In this document: piece after piece, positions 23,601 to 36,371 of the stretch
How positions within the stretch are numbered: the first letter of the stretch is position 1
Layout of the letters: each line of letters starts with the position of its first letter
Assembly (NCBI RefSeq): GCF_001949145.1
Contig: NW_019091469.1
Span: 393,701 to 457,700, forward strand
Reading direction: 5' to 3'
DNA: 64,000 nt
Source of the DNA: Acanthaster planci
Taxonomy: Eukaryota > Echinodermata > Asteroidea > Valvatida > Acanthasteridae
Position numbers and translations under genes: made by a program
Notes under the pieces: model-generated
The model's input: only the letters and a program-made list of their open reading frames with translations
Told to the model about the DNA's origin: nothing
The model's database searches: none

Positions 23601-26600
23601 GATCTTCAATTTTGCCCTGAAGGTTGGAGGGTAAGTACTTTACATGCATGTACATGTACAATTCGCAAGTAAATCAGGGCACGACTCAGTATTTTCTTAA
23701 AAATTCAAGAGACCTTGTGCTGAAATGCAGCGGAATCCATTAAGTAGCAGAACAAGTGCTTGAAGAGGCGGCCTGTCCTCTAGATAATCAACCACGTCCT
23801 ATCGATGTTGCCCTCGGTTACGTTTTCGAAAGTGTTTTTTCAATGGACAGGGCTATATAGATGACCGTTCGATTGAAAGCAACATCTTTGAACTTAAGTA
23901 ACTAAGCAAATACAACCAGTCCCATTTTCCTCAGCAAAATTCGCACTATTTCCCACGACGCACGTGTCAATTTCAATGACATCTGCTCAGATATTTAAGA
24001 CCCCTACGCGACGAGAATTGACAGGTCTAAACATATAGACGCAATATCTATGTACATGTAATAGTTGCATGTATTTCATTTTCACTCCATTGCCTTCAAT
24101 GCAGTTTTTCAGTACATCAATTCGGTTACGCCTCAGAAACCTATGAGCACATTAACCTCAATCTATAAAGTAATGGGGAAAATACTTGGATGTAAATTTT
24201 AAATGTTCACTCTGGTTGATATTCAGTCCTTTAGATATTTAAAAGGAAACTTAGTCTTACGGCACCGGGCCAACTTACATAATATGCTAAAATGGAAAAA
24301 TGTATTATATGCTTTATTTGATTTTTTTTTCGTGTAGATATAAACTCTAAAAGAAAGGAACATTTACTCGAAAAGATCATACTCCATTATGGCTCTTCAA
24401 GAGAGTGTTTCTAATTGTACGCTTAGGGAGTGAGTAGATCAAGTAAGGTCTACTTACCCGGTTACGATGAGTGTGCGCTTCTCATAATCCTCTTTGTGTC
24501 ATCTTGATTGTAATCAGTTCCAGATTACACTTTGAATTCTCCGTGGTGCTTAATTTGAAACAAATCCACTCGAAACTACAATAAATTCGGCGGACTCATT
24601 GGATTAGGTCATCAGTATGCTGTGCCCTGGAGAAATGGCGAGAAGAAATTGATAGTTAAAATCTGAGACATGCTCCGAATCACAGTTGTGAGGAGGGGTT
24701 GAAATTGAGTCTCATCGGTGTTCAACTTTAACAGAGAACTTAAAAGTGACTATACAGATGACTCTCAACATATAATCCAATATAATCGTGTGTGTCCAAC
24801 AAATCTGTTTAATCTTTGTCAGCTACCCTACACATGTAGTAATATCGGCTATCGATTCTTCCCAAGATACACACCAGCAATGGAAGTTTTTGATCGAAAT
24901 TTGATCGAAACATAGCGTCTTGCCGTTAATCGTCAGTGAATCACGGAGTGATTTGATAAATGTGTTGAAGTCTTTATGTTTAAAATTCACATTTATAAAT
25001 CTTTTTTAAGGAACACTGATACCACAGAAAATGGATTTGACATGCAGTTCCAACTTAAAAACCAAGCACAGACAAGAATCGACGTGTAACCGAATTTTAT
25101 AGTGCAGCCGAAGAGAATCGAATCTGCATTTGTCGCCCCATGGGAGCCGGAATAAAGAAAACTGATATCTGATATCGACCCATACGGTATATATTGTTGG
25201 AATCAAACAGGATCGAACAGTGCAGGTCGTCTGGGGGTGTCAGTGAACTTGCAGTTTAATGCAAGCGCAAAGAGAATGTCTTTTTTTTTTGCATCTAGTA
25301 CATATTCTACTCAATAAGAACCTCAATGAACTTGTTTTATATTGTGAGTTAAAATTTACAAAGTGCCTGACGGTACGTGTGTTTTGACCAGTATAGCAGC
25401 ACGCAGGGAACTGTATATGCGTCACACGTCAATTTAAATGTAAATCGCTTGCAGATCCCTAACCTTTAAGGGAATTACTTTTATCTGTTATACGACCCAC
25501 AGTACAATTATCATATCAAATCTTGTTTTCCCCGCTTTCCATGACAGTGGTCTAAAAGGCCTATTTATGATGATCAGTAACTTCGTTGCTCACATCATCG
25601 TTACACCAAGTTGAAGGACGAAGAACCTGGTGTTTCCATTGGGGAACAAAAGGAGGAACGGAGGACCACGGCCCCTCCCAAACGAAGCATTTTTTGTGTT
25701 GTTTGATAACTAGAAAAAGGCAAATTTTGGGGAGTATTTCGTTTACTTTCTTTTCCAAAGCGTATAACCCCCTAACTCATCTCTCTTCCAAAAGGGTACA
25801 TAAACGAATTTCCAACTTTTTGGCCTTCTCCAACAAAAATGACCCCCCCCCAAAAAAATAGTTCTAGATCCGCCTTAGCAGAAGAAAATTCAAATTGGTA
25901 GCCTAATGCCATTGACATTAAACACCACATGTAACAAAAGAACAACAGAAGACTTGAAAAAACAAAACACAAAAGTGCATTCGTGCCTGGAAACTTAGAC
26001 AGAAAAACAATGCCGCGCGCCCAATCCCGAAGGTGCCGAGATGCGCTTTTGCCAAGCCAGAACGCGGTCGAAGCAAAGGACGTTGTGTGATGAACGGATG
26101 TTTGCATCACTATGAGTGCAAACAGAGCGCGAAGAAGGGCGCCTGCACGGGCACTGTTATTTTCATCAAACTGCAAGGAAAAAAATCAAATCCTTCGATG
26201 TGGATTAATGTATGTGCATATACTGAACTCGTTTCTGAGTAAGTCCACACTCTTAAATTGAAATTCAAAATTTTAACTGACGCTCGTACAGTGCAAGTCA
26301 CTGGAAAGGTTGGGACATTCATTGCTCTTTCGACTGTTATGGGAAATAGTAAACTGAATTCCATATCGTACGAGGATTCTCCGTTGTGTTTGCCTTTTGT
26401 ATTTCTTATGCAAAATGAAACGACAGAAGTAATAACCAATAGCAAATAAAACTTCGTGAATAAACAAAGGTTGAAACAAGCAAACAGAGGGACAAAACAG
26501 CTGAACTGTCGTGCGGACTGCATGATGACAAGTAAACAGGTTTTTTGACATAAGCCAGTAGATTACTTGCTTTTTCCAGCACTGCAAGAATGTGTAAGCG

Positions 26601-26768
26601 AGGCGTGTTTTTTAAACATGTTTTTCTCGAAAGGGCTAAACGCACTTCAAAGGAAAAATTGAAGAAATAAGGGCGCAAATGTTTCATGTTCCCTACCCCT
26701 CCCCTGCCAGTGATCGAGTTCGGGCGTCCTGTTACATGGGTTTCTTGTTTTCGCATTCGAATGTTGTT

Positions 26769-26838
26769 GGAACAGAGCACCGTTGCGGGAACAGAACACT
26801 GTTTGTCGGAACAGAACACCGTTGTCGGAACAGAATTA
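26769..26838. repeat. 19-20 bp tandem repeat, four units
   Basis: GGAACAGAgCACCGTTGcG-type units begin at 26769, 26788, 26808 and 26827 (periods 19, 20, 19). Units differ at one to three positions, and the fourth is partial. The array lies just upstream of the decayed retrotransposon. Confidence 0.75.
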
Positions 26839-27149
26839 CACACCAACTCCTCGTCAGGGTAGGTCCTGGATGGGATTGGCAGCCCCTAGCCTGCCCCCTG
26901 CACGTATGTCGGCGCATGATGGTCGTCTGGGGCCGGGATGGAGCTGCGTTCCCATTCGGCAGCAGCCTGCGCAACCGAGCAGCCCTTTTTAGGGTCCGCA
27001 CTGCTCGCCTCTCTGTGAGGATGGGCCTAGAAAAGGCGACCCAAAAATCGTCCGCTTCGCCTTCTCCTGGGCGGGTCAGGACATCCCTCTTGCGACCGAA
27101 ACAAACTCAGAAAAACAGAATACTACACTTTACTGGCGTCAGCTGGTTC

Positions 27150-28885
27150 ATCGTTATAAGATCAAGGCTTTCAAGAACCTCAAGAACAACAAGGCGGCTG
27201 GACCTGATGAATCCCAGGCGAGATTTTCAAGTATGGCGGAGACAAGCTCCTTCATCCTATGCACCGTTTCATCTGTGGCATCTGAGTGGCTGAGTCCCTT
27301 CCAATCAGTGAAAAGACGCTAACATTGTCACCGTGTACAAGAACAAGGGGGGGGGCGAATCCATTTGAGGGAACCATCGCGGTATCTCTCTTCTGGCCGT
27401 CGCTGGAAAGATCCTTGCCCGGGTTACGCTCTCCTGCCTCCTTTCCTCTGTCTCCAACGTTGTCCTCCCTCAGTCACAGTGTAGCTTCCGTGGGAACAGG
27501 AGTACCACGAATAGGATATTCGTGACTCGTCAGCTGCAACAGAAGTGAAGGGAGCAACACCATGAATTCTACGCCGCTTTCATCAGGAGCCTACTCTGAA
27601 CCATCCTCACCAAATGTGGCTGCCCCCAAGGTTTGTTAAGATCCTCCAGGAGTTTCGCACAGGGACGTTCGCCCATGTGGTTGTTGGGCGCCTGGAGTCG
27701 GAGCCCTTTGAAGTCAAAGTTGAAGTGAAGCAGGGATGCGTCCTTCAACATCTATTTGGTGGCGGTGACTCTTCTTTCTCGACATCACCTCCATCTGAAT
27801 GACGGCATAACCTTCCGGTATCGGTTCGATGGCAGCCTCTTCAACCTACGACGACTGCGAGCCAAGACTAAGACTAGGTCAGAGACCAATTTTGATCTGC
27901 AGCATGCTGATGATGCCGTCTTTGTCAGTCACTCAGCAGCGGGCCTCCAAAGGATCCTCGACACAAGAGCCAATACTTACACCAGCATCGAGCTTGTTAT
28001 CAATGCCAGGAAGACAGAAGTGCTCCACCAGCGTGTGTCTTGCGAAGGCCAGCTTTCTGATATGTTCTTTCAGGTCGGGACGGAGGACATTAGTCAAGTC
28101 CACAGCTCCGTCTACCTTGGCAACATCCTGAGTTTGTTGTGCAATGTCAATGAAGAGGTCCAAAATAAGATACAGAAAGCCTCCAGTGCCTTTGGCCGGC
28201 TGTCACACCATGTGTTTTTCAACTGGGGTATCACCATCCCCACCAAGGTGGCTGTCTAGAAGGCCATATGCATCTCCACCTTGATGTATGTCTGCGAGGC
28301 CTGGACCATCTACAGAGCCCATGATAGAAGTCTTGAGGCTTTCCTTATCCACCGTCTCCACTGTATTCTCGGGCTTACTTGGGCGGATCGGGTTCCACAT
28401 GTTACCATCCTCCAAACAGCCGGCTGTGTCAGTGTCGAAGCTCTCATTATTCAACGGCAGCTCCGTGGGGTTGGACACGTCTACTAGATGCCTGAGAACC
28501 GACTTCCTCGCACACTTCTCTACGGTGAGCTTTCCACTGGTCAACAACAGAGCTACAAATGGGTTAATGCTGAAGGTCAATGGAAGTGGTTCAAGGACCA
28601 TCTTAATGTGATCCTAAAGAAGTGTGGGGTCCACCCTCCTCTCACCTGGAGCAGCTCGCCACAGACCGGGATATGTGGCGGTCTGCAGGTCACGTGGCAG
28701 TGGATCGCTTCGAGGCTGCTCGCATCCGTGAACGAGAGGAGCGACGTCACCAACGTAACGTGCGACAGAGGCTTCCCTCCGGGTGACAGATCCCCTGCCT
28801 CACCTGCGGAACGCGCTACGCCTTCAAATGTTGGCTCCGTAGCCACCAGAGGGGTCATCAGAGGCGCCCATTTCATCGCCATTAG
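27150..28885 (+). pseudogene. Decayed non-LTR (LINE) retrotransposon: reverse transcriptase with C-terminal C2H2 zinc finger
   Basis: Conserved non-LTR reverse-transcriptase blocks appear in order but in changing frames: NNKAAGPDE near 27186, EIFKYGGDKLLHP near 27220, GISLLAVAGKILARV near 27380, QCSFRGNRSTT near 27478, VKQGCVL near 27725, the catalytic box at 27903-27914 as HADD instead of F/YxDD, then SIPTKVAV-like, YEAWT-like and LRGVGHV-like blocks to about 28485. The tail switches frame and ends in a C-x2-C-x12-H-x3-H finger (28796-28858) with a TAG at 28883-28885. In-frame stops and frameshifts occur throughout, and the region of motif A (first catalytic Asp) is missing between about 27563 and 27590. 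The element is clearly dead. The 5' part with the endonuclease is absent or unrecognisable, and the 5' boundary is my estimate. Confidence 0.88.
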
Positions 28886-31610
28886 ATGTCCCTTCTTTTT
28901 TCCTTCTTAAGTAGGGGAGACCTCGTCATCGTTTTCGATGGACATCCATAACAAATAACAAGCTTGACTGAAAAGGAGCAGGTGGAATAATTAATATTAT
29001 ACAATACCTATATAAATCCCTGTCATCTGACTGGTGGATCATTGATCACATGCCATTGAATTATTCGTTCTATTCAACGGCACCCTTTGAATGGAACTTC
29101 ACTTCACTTACCTGGTCCCGGCTCCATTTCCCAGTAAGAAAGAGGGAAAACAATGTAGGGACGAAAACCAGTCTAAGATTTCACTGACTGTACTGTCAGT
29201 AGGTATCGCTTCGAACACAAAGCTTTTTCACAACTTGAAAGATGTTAATAGGCTACCTATTTAAAGGTATTCAAATAACCTGATATGCCTGTGTGTATAA
29301 ATATGAAATGCACGACATGCTTTAAGTTCCGGTTGGCATCACATTGCACCAGCTTGTTTTTCGTGAACATGAATTGTGAGGTTCCAGCGCAAGAGTACTG
29401 GTATCTTGAGGATCTACCTGCTGGAAACAATAGAACCCTTAGGGAAAATTGGAAATTGTGTCCGAATTTATCCGTAAATTAGCTTCGAATCCTTCAAAAA
29501 GGTGAACTTATACAAAAATTGAAACATACTGAAAAGAAATCGAAGAGGATTTTTTACAGGTGGATGAGAAAAAAAAAATTGCTGCAGCAGAAACAGGTTT
29601 GAACATCTTCCAACAGTACCGTGTTGGAAAACAGACGGTTACCTGTCAAATTTTCGGCTATTTCTGCAACTCCTATATTCATCGCTGGTGAATTAATTTG
29701 AATCTGTCAAATGAGCAAATGCAAACAAAGTTGTGCCGATGATAATGAATGCTTATAAGTGTAATGGTAAAAACAATTTCATGAAGTGACAGATAAAATG
29801 TTCGATTCCACGAGGCGAAATTTGTCACTAAATGAAATTATTCTTACCACTGCATGCGTGTAAAAATTCATCATTTGTGTCATACAATACAGAACTAGTA
29901 GTAGATTATTTTCTGCTACACAGGCCTGATAGTTTCCAGAAAGATCTCTTTAATTTTAAAAACAGCCTTGCGAAATGACATTACAGAGGTGTTGGTGGTT
30001 CGTGCCGCCTCTCAACGTAGTACTGTCGAGACGAACAATATTAATGACTCGATTAATGTGAAATCCGCCAGCTCTCGTATAATTGATGCAATGATTTATA
30101 AGCAAACACACAAAACAGGACTGCCGCATAACTATAAAATAGCTTACAGGCATTCAATGAAAACCTTCAGCCTGGTGTGCTGGTTATTTACTTCGGTAAA
30201 AACTGAAGTATGCAGCGCCGCTCAAAACGCAATTCAAGCACAACCGGTATAATCACCCAGGTGAAAGGTGCTGATTTCTTCATTCATTAGGAGTTGCTCA
30301 TTGACAATGCATTTTTAACATACTGTAAAAGGGGTTGTGAAATGCCGCGTATTGATGGGTTACAAAATTCTTTAAGACATTACTTTGGGAAGTCGCTTGT
30401 TTGAAAAAGTAAAAAATCTGATTTCGCCACATATTTTCGATAAAGTTCGGAATTTGCCAGCTACAGCCCTGAAATAGTCTTTGATGAAATTCATTTTGTG
30501 CAACTTTCTACTTCTCTGTCATGTATAAATACTATTTGCTGCGAAAATTTCATAGAGAATGTGTATTAAGGGCATTGTGGTAATTTCGCAGGCCTTTATC
30601 TTTTGGCAGGCCCCGAATTTTTCACAGTGCCTACAGTCCCCCCTCCCGTACTGTTTTAAAAATAATCCGGCCTAGGATTTGCTTTGAAAAACAATAACTG
30701 CTGGATTTCCGCTAGAAGTCCATATCCTCTTGGGATTTTTAGGTGAGACATGGATTGTTTCCATGATGTGGCAAACGCATACCCATCAAAATCACTAATA
30801 ATTTCTTTCCCATCCAAGTGATCTTAATCGGATTCCATGATAACGAAAGCCTGTGCGTCAAACGTTTATCCCTGCCTGTTAGCCGCGCGTACATCTTGTC
30901 TGCCTTCGGGCTTGAGCAGCTGTGGCAAAACTGGATTTGAATGCCTTCCCAAGGGTGCAGAACAACAAAGGCCATCTCAAATCTCAAAGTAGTGTTAATT
31001 AATGGCACGGTCTGGGGACTTTCGGGTTTACAGCAGACTTTGAAAGGCCTACGCATCTTTTTCCAATGTGCATTCCTCAAAAATGCACCCATATAATCCA
31101 TTTACCTTACCTTCAATCTTGTTTGCTATTTTGATAGCACTTCGTGTCCCTGTGTGATTTGATGCCGGCAGTTTCCATAATCATGACCAAAACCGTGACA
31201 GGCAGAGGTTTCAATTATATTTCAGGCCAAAAGTTGCAATAATTAATTCATTTACTGTCGTTAATTTTGTTTTCTTTGATGATCACTGACAAACCCTTTC
31301 TCACATGCACAAAATGCTTCGAATGACAAAATTTGGGTTCACAAATTGAACATAGAAAATGTCATCGCATGAACCCCTTCCGTGAATGGAGCAACAAGGC
31401 TCAGCCATTATTTTTTGCCGGTATTTCGGCGTGGCATACCTCACTTTAATTTAATAACCCATGCCGCTCCGTCTGCGTGTCGTCTGAATTTGGAGTTGAA
31501 TGTCATACACATGATAATACGAGGATTTTTCTCCATTTTGTCAAGGAGTATACTCATAACTAATGGATCATTATATTTGCTCAAACTGGAAAAAACCTCG
31601 TCTTCCAAAT

Positions 31611-31806
31611 AGTGGCGTAATGGGGATACATTTTGTGTGGCACGAGGCGGGGACTCATCGGGAGAGACGGTGCTCAGAGGGTTTGGTCACAGTAAAAATA
31701 CCGACCGTCGACAGACTTTGTCCTGTAACTTCTGGGGAGGGGAAGGGCACACAGGGGGCACAGGTCTCGAGCGGTGGTCCCATCCCCCCCCCCTTGTCAC
31801 GCCACT
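31611..31806. mobile_element. MITE-like element with AGTGGCGT terminal inverted repeats
   Basis: The left end is AGTGGCGTAATGGGGATAC and the right end reads ATCCCCCCCCCCTTGTCACGCCACT, so the termini are inverted copies over about 15-20 bp with a G/C tract next to each. The length is about 196 bp with no coding capacity. A target-site duplication is not clear. The termini resemble the widespread AGTGGCGTAGCCAGG-type repeats of animal genomes (from memory). Confidence 0.55.
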
Positions 31807-34800
31807 GCTTCCAACCGGATAAACCACTGGGGAAAACGGCCATGAATAAAAGAAAAGGGTAGGCAATTACCAGTGAGAAAAATAAACAACCTTCATGAAG
31901 TCGCCCGAAACAATAAATTGACATGTTTATGTCACGGAGGGAGCACTGAATGCAAATGAACTTTGGCGTGTGCACAAGCTGTGTACAAATGGAGAACCAA
32001 CGACAACTTAACAATGCAGTAGCAAACCGGTAACAGCCAACAGCGGATCGGCTTCATTCCCAGGAATTTTCATGACACCTGGCATTGTTGTCTTTTAATT
32101 CCTTCCATTTCCTCTTTCTTTTCCCCCAACTTTTTTCCGGATGGGGGTTTACCTCCATGCCCCCTGCAACATCCCTAGCTTATAGGATTCGCATAAGGTT
32201 CGTATGTTCCCCTTCTCCAGGCAGGCATTATTCTTGTCAGGTTTTACTTTTCATCCAGAGTTACGAAGTACTGAATTCTGAATTGGTTTGTCCTGGTAAA
32301 TGGCGTGTTACTGCACTGTCTACATCGCCAGCGTACAGACAGCACGGAATAGATCGGCAGGGTCGCTCTTTTTATGTTAAAATAATTTTTGTTTTCTTGG
32401 CAGGTCATGAGAGAGGGCGCTCTTCAAGATACGCGGCAAATTCAAAACATTAAACACCCTCGGTAGCGGAGACGGAATTTTCAAAAGTTAATTAGTATTG
32501 GTTAAAATCACCCTTTGCCTAAAGGAAAAACTCCTGGAGAAGTGCAACTGCATATCTGCATATTTTCAAGTAAAACCAAACGGAAATATGAGTAACATTT
32601 GATATTTCTGTACGCTTGAAGGATACATTATTTATCAGCCCCTCTTATCATCACAAGAACACCTTCTTAACTTGCTAAAACAAACCTTTCACTTGTAAAC
32701 TATTAGTATGTTCCTAAGAACAAAAACCCTTATAAAAGTAAAAATATTTAACCAAAATATATTATATTTAATCATCTTTGTTCAATATTCAACCAAAATA
32801 CGTACAAAACAATAAAGATGCGACATATAACCCCGGTCCCGAGTGGACAATAAATAAAAAGTACCCACGGCAGAGTGAAGAGAAATGAAGCAGGTTTTAA
32901 AAATTAGAGGAACACAAACAATCAACACATTTAAAAAAATATATTCATTTAATTACAGCAGCATAATCCGTAAACATTTTTGGAATGGGTGGTGCCCAAA
33001 TTAAACGAAGGGAAGAGCAAAATATATTCATATAGTTAAGCAAAAACTCAGTAGAAGCCTACAGTAGGATGGTAAGCTCTGCTAATATTTTAGCTTAATC
33101 GTGTTAACTGGGGAGTGTGGTCAAATCACACTTTCAATCAAGACTGATGTCAAAGTGGACACTCCACTTCAAACTAGGCTAGGTTATATCACTGTACGAC
33201 TAGAGTAGCCCGACGTTGTGATTTCTTCAAATTGGGACACACAATAAATTCAGTGTCAGTGAAAATAATGCAACCTTGAATGCACGGTTAATTATTAACT
33301 CGGCCAACGGTGTTAATGATGTTACACATACAATGAATTCGACAACTGCTTGATCAAACACAAATTAATTCTAGAACCACAGAGCCCTTTTCACAATTTC
33401 AATTTTAATTAGTTTACACCAGTCAGAATAGAAGATTTGGAAATCGCTTATAGCCCGATGTGAAGCCACGATTTTACAAGCCCCGTGCCTGCAGCCCCGC
33501 AGTCAACTTTTGAACTACCGATGAATGCTTGGGACATATCACTATATTACTGTGCGTCTGTGATTCAGATCTGTTGAAAGTGATCCCTAACTGTCTCGCT
33601 TTGTCCTAGACGAAAGTGTGGATTTATTTCCCTGTCAGTTGAGTCAGTATGAAAGCATTTGGTGTCAAGAGAAAGGGGAATTGTTCCTAGGAAATGACGC
33701 TGTTTGGTCACAGAAATTCCAAACACCGGTGGGTAAACAGCGACTTGTATGAAAAGTGATTCGGAAATATCACTCTTCTTGTATTTATCTTTCAAGTTAG
33801 GGCTAAGCGTAAGTGAATTTTCGACACTGCTTGACCATGCTGACTGTCACTTGCAGAAGTTCCCTTTGTAACTTATACACCAGGTCTGCAGATATACACT
33901 CACCTTCAGAACGTGGTAGTACACACAGTGCTTTTAAACTAAACGTTGGTGACACAGCCTGCGATTCTTGTAGTGCTAGGTCGTATATTTTCCTTGCGTT
34001 TCCTCGAGATTTACACTACTATTCAGTCTCTACGTGTCAAGGACAGGCACAGTTTCCGGCGGCCTACAAGGCTGCAGCACTAAAATCCCCTTCTCTGGCA
34101 CTGGTCATATGAACTGTGTTTCAACATACTAGTAGTGGTTTCAAGAAAGTGGCATTTCAACAAGACAAAGGGCTTGCCGCGTAATGCACTCGGTGAACAT
34201 AATCGTTTGCAGAAAACTTTACATGTCGCTGAATGGCTGCTCGGTTTTCAGCAAAACCGTATCACTCACCTTATAAATAAATCAGTACGCACGCATCGAA
34301 TTAAACCACAACTTTTGAAGAAAAAGAACGTGAGAAGAGTTTATTATTGTTTTCTCAACGAATGATTTTCATTCTGAAATAAACTTCAGGTACAAAAAAA
34401 AAAACCCACCTTGAGTCATTTTTCCCTTTCTAAGGGTTGACTAACGACGCGGATAAATAAAATCTCTAAGTACAAAGAGGCACGTACAAACAGGTGATGC
34501 GCATTCTTCGTCAATCGATATTGTGCCTGAATAATAAACACATTCTTGTTACCCTTCCCATATATAGCGTTCTGTTCATGGCATCAGAGGGTAATAGTAG
34601 CTGTTTAGAATACAAAAATCGAGGCAAGTTCGAACTCGGTCCAATTAGGTTTTTTTCTTCAGTTCAATCACAAGTGAATCTCATCAGTTTCACCCAATGC
34701 CTTTGATTCAACGTTACCAAAGTACTGACTAGGGACGATAAAATGTATAAAACATGTGTTTAAATCATCGTGATTGTTTTACACAAAAGCTAAGGACAGG

Positions 34801-35477
34801 GAGTGCTCCATCAAATTATAAGTTAAAATAAATGAATTTCAATCCCGACGGGGAAGTTGTCGGAGGCGACATTTAATTTTCTTCTACATTCTGTACTACT
34901 TGCAATAAACTGAGAGGATTTTAGCTTAGGACTTTATTTTGGTTGGAAAACAAGCCAAACCAAACGAATTTCCTTGCTCTTTACAGCACTCAAAATATTA
35001 GTCGCTGATCGGGGAAGTTGCTACCCCCCCCGACAGCTGACAAAATAATGCTGTTATACTGTTACAATGTGGGCCAAAATTATTGGATTCTCTTAAAAAG
35101 CTCTTAATCTAATTTTCCGCGGACATGCCTCCGGACCCTCCCCCGATGGGATGCACCACATCAGCCCCACTTTAAATCAACGCTTTATTTACCTGGAAGC
35201 TAGTTCCGCCCCAGAAACTCACGTGCATAAACCACCAGTTGAGGGACACCTGATTCTCTGAGGCTATGCTATGGCAAGAAGACGAATTTTGAAATTGCCA
35301 GGACTGAAGTGTCAGGCCACATTGAAACCAACAGAATCTCACTATAAACCAGATGTTGCCAGGGAAGCAGATATTATGGGCATATGTATAAGAATCAAAA
35401 TAGAAATGTATAATTTAATGGAGAGTACACCGTCCTTGTATTTTAATAAAACATAAAGTAATGCTATTGTTGAAACA

Positions 35478-35583
35478 GTGGCGCACCCACGATTTGTCGG
35501 GGGGGGGCGCTCGGACCAGCATTTACCCCACCCCAAAGCAAAAAACTTATAATGCTCAAGCCCCCTCCCTCCCGTTGCGCCAC
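35478..35583. mobile_element. Short MITE-like element with GTGGCGCA terminal inverted repeats
   Basis: The left end GTGGCGCACCCACGATTTGTCGGGGGGGG and the right end CCCCCTCCCTCCCGTTGCGCCAC form inverted termini (8 bp perfect, then G/C tract against C tract). It is about 106 bp and resembles the element at 31611-31806 in its ends and tract layout. It is non-coding. Confidence 0.5.
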
Positions 35584-36303
35584 AAGGGACAAAAATGTGC
35601 AGTTATAATCAGAGCTAGTAGTTTTCGTTTGCTTGAAACAAAAAAAAAAAAAAAACAAGAGGCGTGAAGACTAGCCTCCCCTCAAGATTGGCAATAAAAC
35701 AATTTTCCCGCAGGAAAGAGTGCATAGTGTATCCCAGACTATTGCATAAAAAAAAGAAATGTTGTGATCCGATGCAATTGCTATTAGGTCAGGTAACACT
35801 TCAGAAATTACAGAGATTATTTATTTCTATCTCCTTAAAACTGCTGAACTTATTTTGTGTCTGACTTTCTTTTGCCTACGAGTACATACACATCGGGTTA
35901 CACTGGTTGTCTTGTATTTTAGATTTTCAAAAGAGTGAGGAGTCAGTTTCTGCTACAAAATTTCTCTTTTGAGGTCCGGCAATTTTTCAGCTTCTATGAT
36001 TAAATGCGCAAAATATATTTGAGGCAGGTCCTGTTTGGGAGATAATTTTTAAGAAGTATTTTGAACGAAAAATAATTGCAAATTCTGAAGATTCTGTATG
36101 ATCGAGGCCCGGGTTCTTGAAGCGCGCCACCAGGAGTCAACTTCCAGGTTATAATTGCTGTCATTCCAGATTCACCTTGCCTAATACCCGATATAGCGAC
36201 CTCTACGAACGAAGTAACTCCCACAAAATTTTTGTGGCAGTAAATAACCTGGGTTCAAGACGCTGGTGATCAAGAATTATCGATACAGAGAGTATCTTTA
36301 TTG

Positions 36304-36371
36304 ATGACGACTTGGGCCAAGACTGTGCAGCAGAAATGACGACTTGGGCCAAGACTGTGCAGCAGAAATGA
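36304..36371. repeat. Exact 32-bp tandem duplication
   Basis: The unit ATGACGACTTGGGCCAAGAC...CAGCAGAA at 36304-36335 is repeated without change at 36336-36367, followed by ATGA of a third start. The perfect identity indicates a recent duplication or strong homogenisation. Confidence 0.92.

Larger units (their letters stand above)
15917..26740. other. Gene-poor stretch between GPCR and retrotransposon
   Basis: No convincing coding exon. The block contains the inverted partner of the dispersed repeat (17016-17190), a 20-bp tandem array, a 14-bp duplication at 17805-17832 (GGTACGAGATCAAT / GGTACGAGATCAGT), a TATATAGCGCC-type repeat and a 15-bp-arm hairpin. The largest open frame (20030-20554, plus) begins at GTG, has no motif and overlaps an open minus frame at 20290-20505 that also lacks an ATG. 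Overlapping open frames at 25.7-26.8 kb show no family features. Confidence 0.5.

Noticed and set aside
25561-26846. Cluster of overlapping 90-146 codon frames on both strands
   Set aside because: Several start at TTG or other non-ATG codons, none shows a family motif, and they contradict each other in strand and frame.
26769-28885. Active retrotransposon or host reverse transcriptase gene
   Set aside because: There are multiple stops, frameshifts and a missing catalytic segment, so it is a dead copy.
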